A DNA stretch of 64,000 bases from Chthoniobacterales bacterium (GTDB taxonomy: Bacteria; Verrucomicrobiota; Verrucomicrobiia; Chthoniobacterales; JACTMZ01), in contig JACSRX010000042.1 of the NCBI GenBank assembly GCA_014879535.1, forward strand, positions 1-64,000, read 5' to 3'. The number at the start of each line of letters is the position of its first letter. Positions within the stretch are counted from its first letter, which is position 1. Below, piece after piece: positions 49,767-58,587 of this stretch. Made by a program: the position numbers and the translations under genes. The notes under the pieces were generated by a model. That model saw only the letters and a list, made by a program, of their open reading frames with translations, was not told where the DNA came from and did no database searches.

Positions 49767-50333
49767 ATGCGGGACATAGTGTATTTCGATCTGGAGACGC
49801 AACGGACGGCGAACGATGCCGGAGGTTGGGACAAGAAGGCGGCGATGGGGATGACCGTGGGGGTGACCTACAGCACGCGGCTCGGGCGCTACACCATCTA
49901 CGGCGAGGATCGCGTGCATGATCTGGTCGCCCAGCTGCAGCAGGCAGACCTTGTTGTGGGGTTCAACGTGATCAACTTCGATTTCGAGGTGCTGATGGGC
50001 TACACGATCATCGATCTCGCCCACAGCGTGCCGACGCTCGACCTCATGGTCTCGCTGGAGCAGAAGATCGGGCACCGGATCGGCCTGGAGGCGGTGGCGC
50101 AATCGACGCTGGGCTGCGGCAAGACGGCGGACGGGCTCGATGCCATCAAATGGTGGCGCGAGGGCCGCAAGCTCGACGTGGCGCGCTATTGTTGTTTCGA
50201 CGTGAAGGTGACGCGCTTGGTGCATGAATACGGCATGGCGCGCGGGGAGGTGTTTTACGACAACCGTCTCGGACGGCGCCAGCGGGTGGAAGTGGAGTGG
50301 GGCGCAGCGGCGGGGGAGCGGGTGGCGGCATGA
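49767..50333 (+). CDS. RNase H-like 3'-5' exonuclease-domain protein (YprB/DEDD type)
   Basis: The 188-residue protein has the DEDD exonuclease motifs: exo I VYFDLETQ (D, E), exo II GFNVINFDFEVL (D), and a late motif ARYCCFDVKVTRLVHEYG (D). Such domains occur alone or joined to helicases; here it is a free-standing domain. The predicted activity is 3'-5' degradation of DNA or RNA in the cytoplasm. Its stop overlaps the ATG of the downstream TPR protein. Confidence 0.75.
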   Translation: MRDIVYFDLETQRTANDAGGWDKKAAMGMTVGVTYSTRLGRYTIYGEDRVHDLVAQLQQADLVVGFNVINFDFEVLMGYTIIDLAHSVPTLDLMVSLEQKIGHRIGLEAVAQSTLGCGKTADGLDAIKWWREGRKLDVARYCCFDVKVTRLVHEYGMARGEVFYDNRLGRRQRVEVEWGAAAGERVAA

Positions 50334-51613
50334 TCCAGCCACTGAAGCGGGCGCCGGCTGTCTGGACGCTTTGTTGGATCGATCTCGCCGAGCCACTGCC
50401 GGTGGAGGAGGATTTTTTCCTGCCTTCCATCCTGCTGCTGGTCGGCCCGGAGTTCGGGCCCTTGGCCCCGCCGGAGATCGTCGCCGAACTCGACCAGGTG
50501 CAGGCGGAAGACTGGGTGGCGCGGCATTTCGACGAACTCGGCGCGCCCGACCAGCTGCAGATCTGGAAGGCGCCGGAGTGGGTGGCCGAGGAATGGAAAT
50601 ACTTCGGCCGGGATTGGAAGACCAAGGTGAAGCTGGTGACGCCCCCTCCGCACGAGGCGAGGCTTCGCTCGGATCTTGCGGCGTCCGGGTTGGCGCCCGG
50701 CGCCCGTGTGTCGTCCATCTCGCATGCGGCGGTGTCCGCGGGTCTGGTGCGCAACCTCAACCGTCTGCGTTCCCCGCACAAGCGCCGGGCCACGCTGGAG
50801 AAAGCGATGGAACTGGACCCGGCGAACACCGAGGCGCGGGTCGAGATGGCCGAGATGGAGTTCCAAGCCGGGCATTACGACCGCAGCCTGGATCTGTCCG
50901 CCCAGGTCGAGGAGATCGACGCCCCGATGTTCCGGCGGCGGAACATCCACTGGTGGAAGGACCGTTCGACGCGGCCGCTGCTGCGTGCGCTCAACGGGAT
51001 GATGCTCTGCCAATGGCACCTCGGCCGGACATCCGAGGCGTCCGAGTTGGGGCAGCGGTTGTTGGAGACCGACCCGAAGGACCATCTCGGGGCACGGTTT
51101 TACGTCCCGCTTTTCCTGCTGCTTGCGGGGGAGCACGAGGAGGCGTCGGCTTTTTTCCGGAGGTATGCCGAGCATTATCCGAACGACATGCCGAATGCCT
51201 GGATGAGTTTCGCCTGGGCCTTGACGTTGTGCCTCGAGGGTGACGACCAGGGGGCGAGGCAGAAATACCGCGAGGGGATCATTGCGAACATCTATCTTGC
51301 GCCCCGGTTGCTCGGGGAGCGTCCGCCGCGCGAGGACATCTTCCATCCCGGCGAACGCGACGAGCCGCAGTCCGCGGTGGAGTTCGCCGGTTCATTCGGG
51401 GGGCTCTGGGACCGGGAGGCGGCCGCGATGCGCATTCTCCGCGACACGCACGAGGAGTTGCGTCCGGTCATCGCCGAGCTGGTCACCCGCCGTGCGGCTT
51501 TGTCCGAGTTGATGGACCAGCGTTACGATCCGGAATACCGCGCGAAGTGGACGCGGATGGTCGAGGACGAGGAGCAGTTCGTGAAGCGCATCCTCGAGGG
51601 CGGCCGGTCCTGA
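50330..51613 (+). CDS. TPR-repeat protein
   Basis: The start is the ATG overlapping the exonuclease stop (MIQPLKRAPAVWTLCWIDLAEPLPVEEDFFLPS, 427 residues). The N-terminal domain of about 140 residues is unrecognised. The middle has TPR-like helices (ATLEKAMELDPANTEARVEMAEMEFQAGHYDRSL, then LCQWHLGRTSEASELGQRLLETDPKDHLG). No signal peptide is seen. Coupling to the exonuclease suggests a shared, unknown function. Confidence 0.75.
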   Translation: MIQPLKRAPAVWTLCWIDLAEPLPVEEDFFLPSILLLVGPEFGPLAPPEIVAELDQVQAEDWVARHFDELGAPDQLQIWKAPEWVAEEWKYFGRDWKTKVKLVTPPPHEARLRSDLAASGLAPGARVSSISHAAVSAGLVRNLNRLRSPHKRRATLEKAMELDPANTEARVEMAEMEFQAGHYDRSLDLSAQVEEIDAPMFRRRNIHWWKDRSTRPLLRALNGMMLCQWHLGRTSEASELGQRLLETDPKDHLGARFYVPLFLLLAGEHEEASAFFRRYAEHYPNDMPNAWMSFAWALTLCLEGDDQGARQKYREGIIANIYLAPRLLGERPPREDIFHPGERDEPQSAVEFAGSFGGLWDREAAAMRILRDTHEELRPVIAELVTRRAALSELMDQRYDPEYRAKWTRMVEDEEQFVKRILEGGRS

Positions 51614-51620
51614 GCGGCGG

Positions 51621-52184
51621 TCAAGTGGAGGTCGAGACCGGCGGTGCGGCCTCGGGGGTTTTCTCCGGGAGGCTTTCCGTCTTGGGTGTCGGTTTCGGCG
51701 TGGGGGCCGGTGTCGGGACATCCACGGGTTCCGGCATCAGGTCGGGCAGCGGTTCGAGCGGAACGTCCTCCGGCAGGATGTCGAGGTTGGGATCGGGGAT
51801 CGGGTTGTTGTCGTAGTAATACTCCTCCTCTTCGGCCTGCCGGCGTGATCCCTTTTTCCTCGGGGTCGGTCCCGGTTTCGGCTCCGGCGGTGCGGGTTGG
51901 ATGTCCTCGTTGGCCATGTAGCCGACCTGACCGTCCTCCAACTGCACGCGGCTGTAGCCGAATTCCTTGCGTTGGAGCATGACGCGGTCGCTGGTGCGAA
52001 GGCTCCGGTCGGCGCCCCCCGCCTGCTGGGGTCCCAGCCGGAAAAATTGCGCATAGTCGGTGGCGACAACCATGTCCGGGACGAAGTCGGGCGACGGTTC
52101 CATCGGGACAGTCTCGCATCCGGCCACCACCACGACGGCCAAGGCGGTGGTCCAGCGGGGCAAAAGTCGGAACAGAATCTTCAT
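51621..52184 (-). CDS. Proline-rich lipoprotein with SH3-like domain
   Basis: The start is MKILFRLLPRWTTALAVVVVAGCETVPMEP (187 residues), with lipobox VVAGC. A short SH3-like region (VVATDYAQFFRLGPQQAGGADRSLRTSDRVMLQRKEFGYSRVQLEDGQVGYMANEDI) is followed by a Pro/Glu-rich tail (PEPVDVPTPAPTPKPTPK). This layout suggests a cell-envelope protein spanning or touching peptidoglycan. It is divergent from the NlpC/P60 gene, which is also envelope-related. Confidence 0.75.
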   Translation of the reverse strand: MKILFRLLPRWTTALAVVVVAGCETVPMEPSPDFVPDMVVATDYAQFFRLGPQQAGGADRSLRTSDRVMLQRKEFGYSRVQLEDGQVGYMANEDIQPAPPEPKPGPTPRKKGSRRQAEEEEYYYDNNPIPDPNLDILPEDVPLEPLPDLMPEPVDVPTPAPTPKPTPKTESLPEKTPEAAPPVSTST

Positions 52185-52276
52185 CGCGTGCGTCACCTTT
52201 ATCACAAGCCGGGAGCGCCCGCGAAGGGCATTTGCGTCGCGTGGACAAAGTCCGTCCAGATCCGTAATTTGCGTCC

Positions 52277-52840
52277 ATGCGTTGCCTTTGTCTCCTGGTG
52301 GTGATTCTGGCCGGGGCTGTCGCGTCCCGGGCCCAAGACTCCGGCCTGATGACCGAGGCCTCGGCGTTGCGGGATCTCGGCCTGCGCTACGGGGCACACT
52401 GGGTGCCTCCCGGGGAGTCCGCTGCGTGGACCATGGATTGCTCGAACACGGCGCGTTATCTCATCCGTCGCACGCGCGGTATCGAGCTGCCGCGCACGGC
52501 GTCGGAGCAATACAATTTCGTGCGGCAGCGGGGCCGTTTGAAACGGGCGGGCGGGTTGTTCGGGGGAGTGCCCGAAGCCGGCTGGTGGGCGAAGCGGCTG
52601 CGGCCGGGCGACCTGCTGTTCTGGGAGCACACTTACAAGCCCAAGCGCAAACCTCCCGTCACGCATGTGATGGTGTATCTCGGCAGGGATGCGGGTGGGA
52701 ATCTCCTCATGGCCGGCGCGCAGAATTCCCGCGGCGTCGGCATTTACAAATTGCAGCCGCGCGTGGCCTACGGGGGGCATGGAGGCTTCCTCGGGCTTTT
52801 CAAAAAGAAAGGGCGGCTTGTCGCCTACGGGCGGCTGTAG
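52277..52840 (+). CDS. NlpC/P60-type cysteine peptidase (C40), secreted
   Basis: The 187-residue protein has a signal peptide (CLCLLVVILAGAVASRA) and the C40 pattern: catalytic Cys in TMDCSNTARYL, RPGDLLFWEH, and catalytic His in THVMVYLGRD. Such enzymes cut peptidoglycan stem peptides in the periplasm. MDCSNTA replaces the usual DCSGLV, so specificity may differ. It lies head to head with an SH3-type lipoprotein gene. Confidence 0.78.
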   Translation: MRCLCLLVVILAGAVASRAQDSGLMTEASALRDLGLRYGAHWVPPGESAAWTMDCSNTARYLIRRTRGIELPRTASEQYNFVRQRGRLKRAGGLFGGVPEAGWWAKRLRPGDLLFWEHTYKPKRKPPVTHVMVYLGRDAGGNLLMAGAQNSRGVGIYKLQPRVAYGGHGGFLGLFKKKGRLVAYGRL

Positions 52841-52847
52841 ATCCACA

Positions 52848-54065
52848 TCAGAACGTGTGCACGAAGAGGCCCGAGCGGAGCTTGGGTTCGAACCACGTGC
52901 TCTTCGGCGGCATGATCTGCCCGGCATCGGCGATGTCCATCAACTGCCGCATGGTCACCGGATGCATCGAGAAGGCGACGGCGGCGCGGCGGCCGTCCAC
53001 CTCGGCGCGGAGGAAATCGGTGCCGCGGATTCCGCCGACGAAATCGATCCGCTTGCTGGTGCGCGGGTCGTCGATGCCGAGGATGGGCGCGAGGATGTTG
53101 TCCTGCAGCAGGCTCACATCGAGGCGCGAGACGGGATCGGCCTGCGCGGGTGCTTCGAACTCCAATCCGAGCCAGTGTCCGCCGAGATACATCGACACGT
53201 GTCCGGGGCGGACGGGCTCCGGCGGGGCGGATGGCGTGAGAGTGCAGGCGTGACCGACGCGGACGAGGAACTCCTCCGGGTGCAGTCCGTTGAGGTCGGT
53301 GACGAGGCGGTTGTAGGGCAGGATTTTCAACTGATCCTGCGGGAACATCACGGCGGGGAACCAATTGTAATCCTCCTCGCCGGTGTGTGCCGGATTGGCC
53401 TCGCGCCGTGCCAAGCCGACACGGGCAGCACCGGCCGAGCGGTGATGGCCATCGGCGATGTAGCTGTGCGGCACCGTGACGAACGCACGGCGGACCGCCT
53501 CCGTGTCCGGCATGCGCCAGAGCGTGTGCCGGATGCCGTCGGGGGCCGTGAAATCGAACAGCGGTTCGGCGCTCGCGACCGCATCCATGAGCGCGTTGAT
53601 TTCCGGTGTGGACTCGAAGGCGAGGAACACCGGCTCGATGTGCGCGGAGAGCGTGGTGTTCAGCCGCACGCGGTCGTCCTCCTTGTCCGGCCGCGTCTTC
53701 TCGTGTTTCTTGATGAGTCCGGATGCGTAATCGTCCGCATGGCAGACCGCGGTGATGCCGGTCTGCGCGTGGTCGCCCATGATCTGGCGGTAGAGGTAGA
53801 TGGCCGGAGCGTCTTCGCGCACCAGCTCGCCATCCGCCTGCAGGCGTCGGAAGTTTTCGCGCGCACGGTTGTAAACCTCCTGCCCGTAGGGATCGACGCC
53901 CTCGGGCATCGTGGCCTCGGCGCGCACGACGCGCAGGAAGCTGTGCGGTTGGTCGGCGATGATCTGGCGGGCCTCCGCGGTGTTCAGGACATCGTAGGGC
54001 GGCGAGGCCAGCCCTGCGGCGAGGTCGGTGCGGGGAATCAACCCTTGGAAAGCTCGGATGCGCAT
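52848..54065 (-). CDS. DUF1015 family protein
   Basis: The start is MRIRAFQGLIPRTDLAAGLASPPYDVLNTAEAR (405 residues); the track ORF extends upstream. RPF.G..P.....V..PPYDV at the N-terminus and SYIADGHHRSAGAARV in the middle are the family signatures. Its function is unestablished, though these proteins often occur in serine or one-carbon contexts. The reading frame and length are normal. Confidence 0.85.
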   Translation of the reverse strand: MRIRAFQGLIPRTDLAAGLASPPYDVLNTAEARQIIADQPHSFLRVVRAEATMPEGVDPYGQEVYNRARENFRRLQADGELVREDAPAIYLYRQIMGDHAQTGITAVCHADDYASGLIKKHEKTRPDKEDDRVRLNTTLSAHIEPVFLAFESTPEINALMDAVASAEPLFDFTAPDGIRHTLWRMPDTEAVRRAFVTVPHSYIADGHHRSAGAARVGLARREANPAHTGEEDYNWFPAVMFPQDQLKILPYNRLVTDLNGLHPEEFLVRVGHACTLTPSAPPEPVRPGHVSMYLGGHWLGLEFEAPAQADPVSRLDVSLLQDNILAPILGIDDPRTSKRIDFVGGIRGTDFLRAEVDGRRAAVAFSMHPVTMRQLMDIADAGQIMPPKSTWFEPKLRSGLFVHTF

Positions 54066-54282
54066 AGGGCCGCAGAAGCAACAGGGAGGGGGCGCCGGAG
54101 TAAAGAGTTTTCCCCGGAAGCCATCTCCTTTATTGCATTTCCCGACGCGGGGCACCCTGCTTTCCGATGGGGTGCGCAAGGAGCCATGAGGCAACAATGC
54201 TGTCAGCGGCAGTGCAACAGATTCCGCCCGGGGACAAGCTGACGACGGATGTTGAAATCCCGCAGGGCCTCCATGGAGGGCG

Positions 54283-54705
54283 TCATGAACCAAGCATGAA
54301 AAATGCAGTCTTGAGTCGCAGGACCTCCCGCCATGAGCTCGAGTTTTGGTCCCAAGATTTCACGAGCACATCCTCGGAATCCTGTTCCACCTGATACTCT
54401 GCAGGCCGCATCGGCATGATGAGGCACGGGAGGATTCGATCCGTCTTCCTCATCCAGAAAATCAGCTCGGTGGAAGCGCGTCCCGAGGTGACTGAACGAC
54501 AGGTCCAATGGACCTCCTTGCCTGGAATGCCGAGTTTCCCGGACCGACCTCCCCCGAAGGAACTCGATCCGCTCCATTGCTTCAGTGCCGCGGCATCGCC
54601 GAACCCCCACTCGGGAATCCCGTCGATGTCGCCAACCTTTTTCGGGCCGTCGGCGAAACAAACGCTGCAGGAAATCAAAATGGCAAGGTGAACCAAGTTC
54701 TTCAT
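54283..54705 (-). CDS. Secreted hypothetical protein
   Basis: The start MKNLVHLAILISCSVCFADGPKKVGDIDG gives 140 residues with a signal peptide cleaved near CFA-DG. The mature part has EWGFGDAAALKQWSGSSSFGG and a C-terminal SWDQNSSSWREVLRLKTAFFMLGS. No family is recognised. It is the most downstream gene of the minus-strand run at 54-62 kb. Confidence 0.6.
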   Translation of the reverse strand: MKNLVHLAILISCSVCFADGPKKVGDIDGIPEWGFGDAAALKQWSGSSSFGGGRSGKLGIPGKEVHWTCRSVTSGRASTELIFWMRKTDRILPCLIMPMRPAEYQVEQDSEDVLVKSWDQNSSSWREVLRLKTAFFMLGS

Positions 54706-54935
54706 GAGCGGCGTCGGGAGTTCGTTGTTTCCGGGGGTGCGGCGGTCCCGGGACGCCGGATTTTGTCGATCATGCGCCCGAAATGAAAGATGCCACCGAC
54801 CTTCGCGCGCGGAGATCGGAAGGGCGGATCGATCATGGTGCCTTCGACAGTCGGGCGGCCCATTTGCGGGAGACGGCGATGACAATCCACCCGAGGTGAT
54901 CTGGGAGGGTTTCATCCTTCACGGCCCGGGATGGG

Positions 54936-55523
54936 TCACGGGTGCTGGTAGCAGTATTCGCGACCGGGTTGGGCATCGCGCGTGCATCGCGTGCCCTTTT
55001 TTGTGATGGCAGCGCACTGCTTGGCATCGCCCTGGGATTTTTTGCCTTTGGCGGCTGTGTCGGTGCGCTCCGCCGTGACTTCCGGGGATGCCGTGGGCTC
55101 CGGGGTCGGGCTTGGGGACGGAGTTGGTTTGGGGGACGTGGATGGCGCGGGTTCGGCGCGGGCCCGGGAGGATGCCGCGGCGCTGGCCGCCTGATACTTT
55201 GTCTCCTCGAAGCCCCATGTCTGAAGTTCGGAGGGGTCGATCTTGGCATAGTCGATGAAGACCATGCCGTCCTTGTGCTGCACGCGGATGCCCAGATCCG
55301 TTTTTCCACGAAGTTGGACGTCCCTCAGAACGGTTCCGTTGGTCAAGGTGAGGTCGATGGCATGCACCGTGCCGGAGAAAAGCAGGAGAACCACCGGCAG
55401 GATTCCCAGGCAGGTCCTCCAAGCCGAAGCCCGGGGTGCACCGGGCACGGCCCCGTCACTTCCCGTGCCGGGGCGCAGCGGCATGCATCCGTCACGACGC
55501 ATGGAGCCATCGGTGGACCGCAT
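54936..55523 (-). CDS. Secreted protein with C-terminal Cys/His zinc-binding-like motif
   Basis: This frame of up to 195 residues has a hydrophobic signal (CLGILPVVLLLFSGTVHA) starting near residue 38, so translation may begin at an internal ATG (MPLRPG). The middle has a small beta domain (IDLTLTNGTVLRDVQLRGKTDLGIRVQHKDGMVFIDYAKI). A long Pro/Thr/Ser/Glu linker (STSPKPTPSPSPTPEP) leads to QCAAITKKGTRCTRDAQPGREYCYQHP, a C-x-KKGTRC-x-C-x2-H module seen in DUF5763-type proteins. The function is unknown. Confidence 0.65.
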   Translation of the reverse strand: MRSTDGSMRRDGCMPLRPGTGSDGAVPGAPRASAWRTCLGILPVVLLLFSGTVHAIDLTLTNGTVLRDVQLRGKTDLGIRVQHKDGMVFIDYAKIDPSELQTWGFEETKYQAASAAASSRARAEPAPSTSPKPTPSPSPTPEPTASPEVTAERTDTAAKGKKSQGDAKQCAAITKKGTRCTRDAQPGREYCYQHP

Positions 55524-55570
55524 TGTTCCGCCTTTCTACATAAATCGCTCCGCCGCTGGCGAGAAATACA

Positions 55571-56008
55571 TCAGGCGGTCGGGTGCGGCCGCACAGGTGG
55601 TCCGGCGCTGTTTTTCAGGCGGGTTTTCGCTCCCCAGCAAACCGCTGCAAGTTTCGTCGCGAACGAAATCACGAAGAGGGCCGCGATGCCGGGCGAAAGT
55701 CCGGCGATCAACAGGATCGAAAGGTCGATGACGGCATAGGCAAGCCAGACGACAAATGCCCCGCGAAGGCCCAGCGAGCGCCGCCACCATCCCGCCACCC
55801 ACCAACCCGCAAGGAACATGATCGGGATGCCGGCAATGATGCTGCAATAGGGCCCGGCAACCTGGATGTGATCCTCGTAATATTCTGGCTCGTGACCGGG
55901 ATCGATGAGGTGTCCGTAGGCGACCATGTAGAGCACGCTGACCATGACATTCGTGACAAGCACCAGCAGTGCAACACCGATCAGCGCCAGAATCCGGCCG
56001 AGTCTCAT
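55571..56008 (-). CDS. Membrane protein of unknown function
   Basis: The start MRLGRILALIGVALLVLVTNVMVSVLYMVAYG gives 145 residues with four predicted helices (about residues 5-28, 55-75, 82-100, 105-125). No family is recognised. It is part of the minus-strand run of small envelope-protein genes. Confidence 0.65.
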   Translation of the reverse strand: MRLGRILALIGVALLVLVTNVMVSVLYMVAYGHLIDPGHEPEYYEDHIQVAGPYCSIIAGIPIMFLAGWWVAGWWRRSLGLRGAFVVWLAYAVIDLSILLIAGLSPGIAALFVISFATKLAAVCWGAKTRLKNSAGPPVRPHPTA

Positions 56009-56137
56009 GGTTGTTCGCTTCCTTTCATGGCCCGACGCGGAGCGCATGGCACCCCAACCAGCGCGGGCGGACAGCGATCACGGGGTTGGAGTTGAAGTGC
56101 GGAGAAACCATTGAAATGCGGTGGTTGGCGGAGCCAG

Positions 56138-56851
56138 TCAGGGAGCACCTTGTCCGTTGTTGGATGTCTCAAGCGGCTCGAACCATTGGAGCCGCGGATC
56201 AAGATCGGTCTCTCGTGCATACTCGAAGTGAACCACTCTTCGACGTGCGGGAGCGACGGATCTGAGTGAGGAGTGGAGAAGCAACGGTGACATCAGAACC
56301 ACATCCCCCGGCCTGCATTCACAAACCACGGCATTCGCCTTGTCGTATGCGGAGACAGCGTCGGCAGAAATGCGTCCATGCCTGTGACTGCCGGGAATCA
56401 CACGCAAGGCACCGTTTGACGCGGGGGTATCATCAAGGTGGAGCCTGATCGTGGCCATGTTCTGAAGAAGCGATGTTGGGGGCTGAACATGGGGAATGCC
56501 ATCCTTGTGAGACCAAGGTCCGTAGCCGGGAACGTCCTGCTCCTGAACCACGGTGATGGTCAGATCTTGATGCCACGCCACGGGCCAGTTCTCATCCGGG
56601 GTCTTGTCAAACAGGATGCTCCGAACCGGTCTCAACGGCTCGGGCAGCAGCGACAAGAGAGAATCTGAAACGCTAAGTTCACTGAAAATGCGGGACCGGC
56701 TGCGCAGGTGCCTCGCACATGCAGAGCCTTCTGAGGCGGCAACGGAATCCGCTTCTTTGCGCAGCGCATCCACTTGAGAGTCGCTGAGGACACCGCGATG
56801 GATCTCAAATCCGTCCGTTGTGAACGTGGGGACTGTTTCTTCGGCAGACAT
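56138..56851 (-). CDS. Phytanoyl-CoA dioxygenase (PhyH) family protein
   Basis: The start is MSAEETVPTFTTDGFEIHRGVLSDSQVDALR (237 residues); the track start is a TTG 25 codons upstream. The Fe(II)/2-oxoglutarate site is visible: H-x-D in VAWHQDLTITV, the distal H in LLLHSSLRSV, and the 2OG-binding Arg in RRRVVHFEYA. NGALRVIPGSHRHGRI is a family signature. It hydroxylates an unknown small molecule. It is the only clearly metabolic enzyme in the 54-62 kb run. Confidence 0.85.
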   Translation of the reverse strand: MSAEETVPTFTTDGFEIHRGVLSDSQVDALRKEADSVAASEGSACARHLRSRSRIFSELSVSDSLLSLLPEPLRPVRSILFDKTPDENWPVAWHQDLTITVVQEQDVPGYGPWSHKDGIPHVQPPTSLLQNMATIRLHLDDTPASNGALRVIPGSHRHGRISADAVSAYDKANAVVCECRPGDVVLMSPLLLHSSLRSVAPARRRVVHFEYARETDLDPRLQWFEPLETSNNGQGAP

Positions 56852-56983
56852 CTGCGGCCTTTGGGTGGATTGCACGATTGGCTCCTTAGGGTTTGTCCTG
56901 AACCGGGATCTCTGAGCCGCTTTCAAGATCCATAGGGGGCTTACTCATGACAAAATCACGGGATGCGTGGCGCAGCTCGCATG

Positions 56984-57427
56984 TTATCGGGTGTCCCGGA
57001 TGTGTCTTCCGATCCGCTGATACAGGATCACCTCAAACCCCGCGATGATGAGGACATCGAACCCGTTGGTCTCATCGGAAATCAGCCCGAGCGAGTCGCC
57101 CAGGAGAAAGAGGGCGATCCCGCAGGGGATGAAAACCAACACGCAGCGAACCGTGACAACCCAGCCGAGAACCACATATTTCTGGATCAGATCGAAGCCC
57201 TGCCGCCCGCCGTTCTGCCGGTAGGCATAAATCACCCCGCCGATCGCGAATGCCACGCTGAGAATCCCCTGGATCCAATCCCAGGTGTTGAACTCTTCCG
57301 TGTTCGGGAGGAGATAGACCACCGCCGCCAAGCCTGCAAAGAGCACCAGATACGGCAGAGCCTCCCGGTCGGACAGGGAACGGGTGCGGAGTTTTTCTTT
57401 GAGAGGTTTGTAGCGGAGGAAATACAT
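56984..57427 (-). CDS. Membrane protein of unknown function
   Basis: The start MYFLRYKPLKEKLRTRSLSDREALPYL gives 147 residues; a GTG six codons upstream is the track start. Four hydrophobic segments are seen (LVLFAGLAAVVYLL, GILSVAFAIGGVIYAY, VVTVRCVLVFIPCGIALFLLG, FDVLIIAGFEVILY). No homologue is recognised. Confidence 0.6.
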   Translation of the reverse strand: MYFLRYKPLKEKLRTRSLSDREALPYLVLFAGLAAVVYLLPNTEEFNTWDWIQGILSVAFAIGGVIYAYRQNGGRQGFDLIQKYVVLGWVVTVRCVLVFIPCGIALFLLGDSLGLISDETNGFDVLIIAGFEVILYQRIGRHIRDTR

Positions 57428-57493
57428 GGGGTTTGGTTCGGGCACGGTTTTGGCGGACGAGCACCGGCCCCGATCCGTGCCGCAACTTTGATT

Positions 57494-57667
57494 TTATGCG
57501 GTTGTGCTTTTTCTGAAAGGCGCGATCTCACTGATAAGCGATGAAGGCTTTGACGTCGGTGACAGGAACAAGGACCTCGCCAGGATCATCGTGGCGAGCA
57601 CGAGGAGTGCTGCGGCGAGAAATGCCCTGCCGCGCGCTTGGGAAAGAGTGAGATTCGCGGAGTTCAT
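57494..57667 (-). CDS. Micro membrane protein coupled to signal peptidase-like gene
   Basis: The ATG overlaps the stop of the S26 peptidase gene (ATGA). The 57-residue product MNSANLTLSQARGRAFLAAALLVLATMILARSLFLSPTS has one transmembrane helix and a short polar tail. It is hidden in the track under a 73-residue ORF. Coupling suggests it works with the peptidase-like protein. Confidence 0.5.
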   Translation of the reverse strand: MNSANLTLSQARGRAFLAAALLVLATMILARSLFLSPTSKPSSLISEIAPFRKSTTA

Positions 57668-58521
57668 TTGCCCATCACTTTCCCGAGAATGGCTTCCCGC
57701 GAAAGTGGCCCCCAAGCGCGGCTGTCGTTTGCCGCGTCGGGATTGTCTCCCAAGACAAAATACTGCCCTTCAGGAATCGTGAAAGGATACGTGGGGGAAC
57801 GGGGGCGTGAGGGGGTCCCGGAGGCTGTGCCGGGTCTGTATTGTATCGTCTGAATCAAAGCCGGGCGGTCCTTGGGGGTGATGCCATTGATCATCAGTCC
57901 GGATTCATCGAAGGAAATGGAATCCCCCGGCAGACCAACGACCCGGAACGTCCAAACGCCGGGATCGTCCGTGCTGCTTGCCGCTGGCATGGATTGCATC
58001 GGCGGGGTGAAAAGAACGACATCCCACCTCCGTGGACTTGAAGACTGGTAAGCATCCAATTGCACCTGAATGGTTTCATTTTGCCTGATCGTGGGCTCCA
58101 TGGAGGAGGGTTTCTGCAGGAACGGTTTCAGGCGCGATCCGGAGAAGGCGGAAATGCCATTCGTCCACATCAACGCCAGCGGAACGAAATAAAAAACCAT
58201 CAGGATGCTGGAAGAGATGCAGATGACCTTCGACGAGGGGTGGCGCCACGTTGAAACCAGAATCGTCAAAAGCACCAGCCAAAGGACGGAGAACAGGAAG
58301 GCGGGCAGCCAGTGATCCAAGAATGGCGACACGGGGATTTCGAAGATTGCTGAAAGTCCTCGCCGGACGGAGCCGAGCAAAAGTGCAAGCGCCATGGGAG
58401 CAAAGAGGACCAAATCAAACGTCAAATCCCCTGCGGAATGATGACGGGTTAGAACGGATGCCTTCATTGTGACCCAAGAGGCCGTCGGACTTGGCGGGAT
58501 TGTTTGCTCAGTTACCAGCAT
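57664..58521 (-). CDS. Type I signal peptidase homologue (S26) lacking the catalytic lysine
   Basis: The 285-residue protein has three N-terminal membrane helices, then the S26A boxes: box B with nucleophile Ser (KPSSMEPTI), box C (RRWDVVLFTPP), box D (VVGLPGDSISF) and box E (VLGDNPDAANDSRAWGPL). In active bacterial enzymes box D reads KR-VVGLPGD, where Lys is the general base; here it is FR (VWTFRVVGLPGD). Either another residue serves, as His does in ER-type enzymes, or the protein is inactive. An internal ATG (MKASVL) is an alternative start. Confidence 0.78.
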   Translation of the reverse strand: MLVTEQTIPPSPTASWVTMKASVLTRHHSAGDLTFDLVLFAPMALALLLGSVRRGLSAIFEIPVSPFLDHWLPAFLFSVLWLVLLTILVSTWRHPSSKVICISSSILMVFYFVPLALMWTNGISAFSGSRLKPFLQKPSSMEPTIRQNETIQVQLDAYQSSSPRRWDVVLFTPPMQSMPAASSTDDPGVWTFRVVGLPGDSISFDESGLMINGITPKDRPALIQTIQYRPGTASGTPSRPRSPTYPFTIPEGQYFVLGDNPDAANDSRAWGPLSREAILGKVMGK

Positions 58522-58587
58522 CCGGCAAGCATGGCCTTCATTTGTGGGGCGCTCTCCGCGACCATCTGGGGCTGTTTCTGGTAGTCG

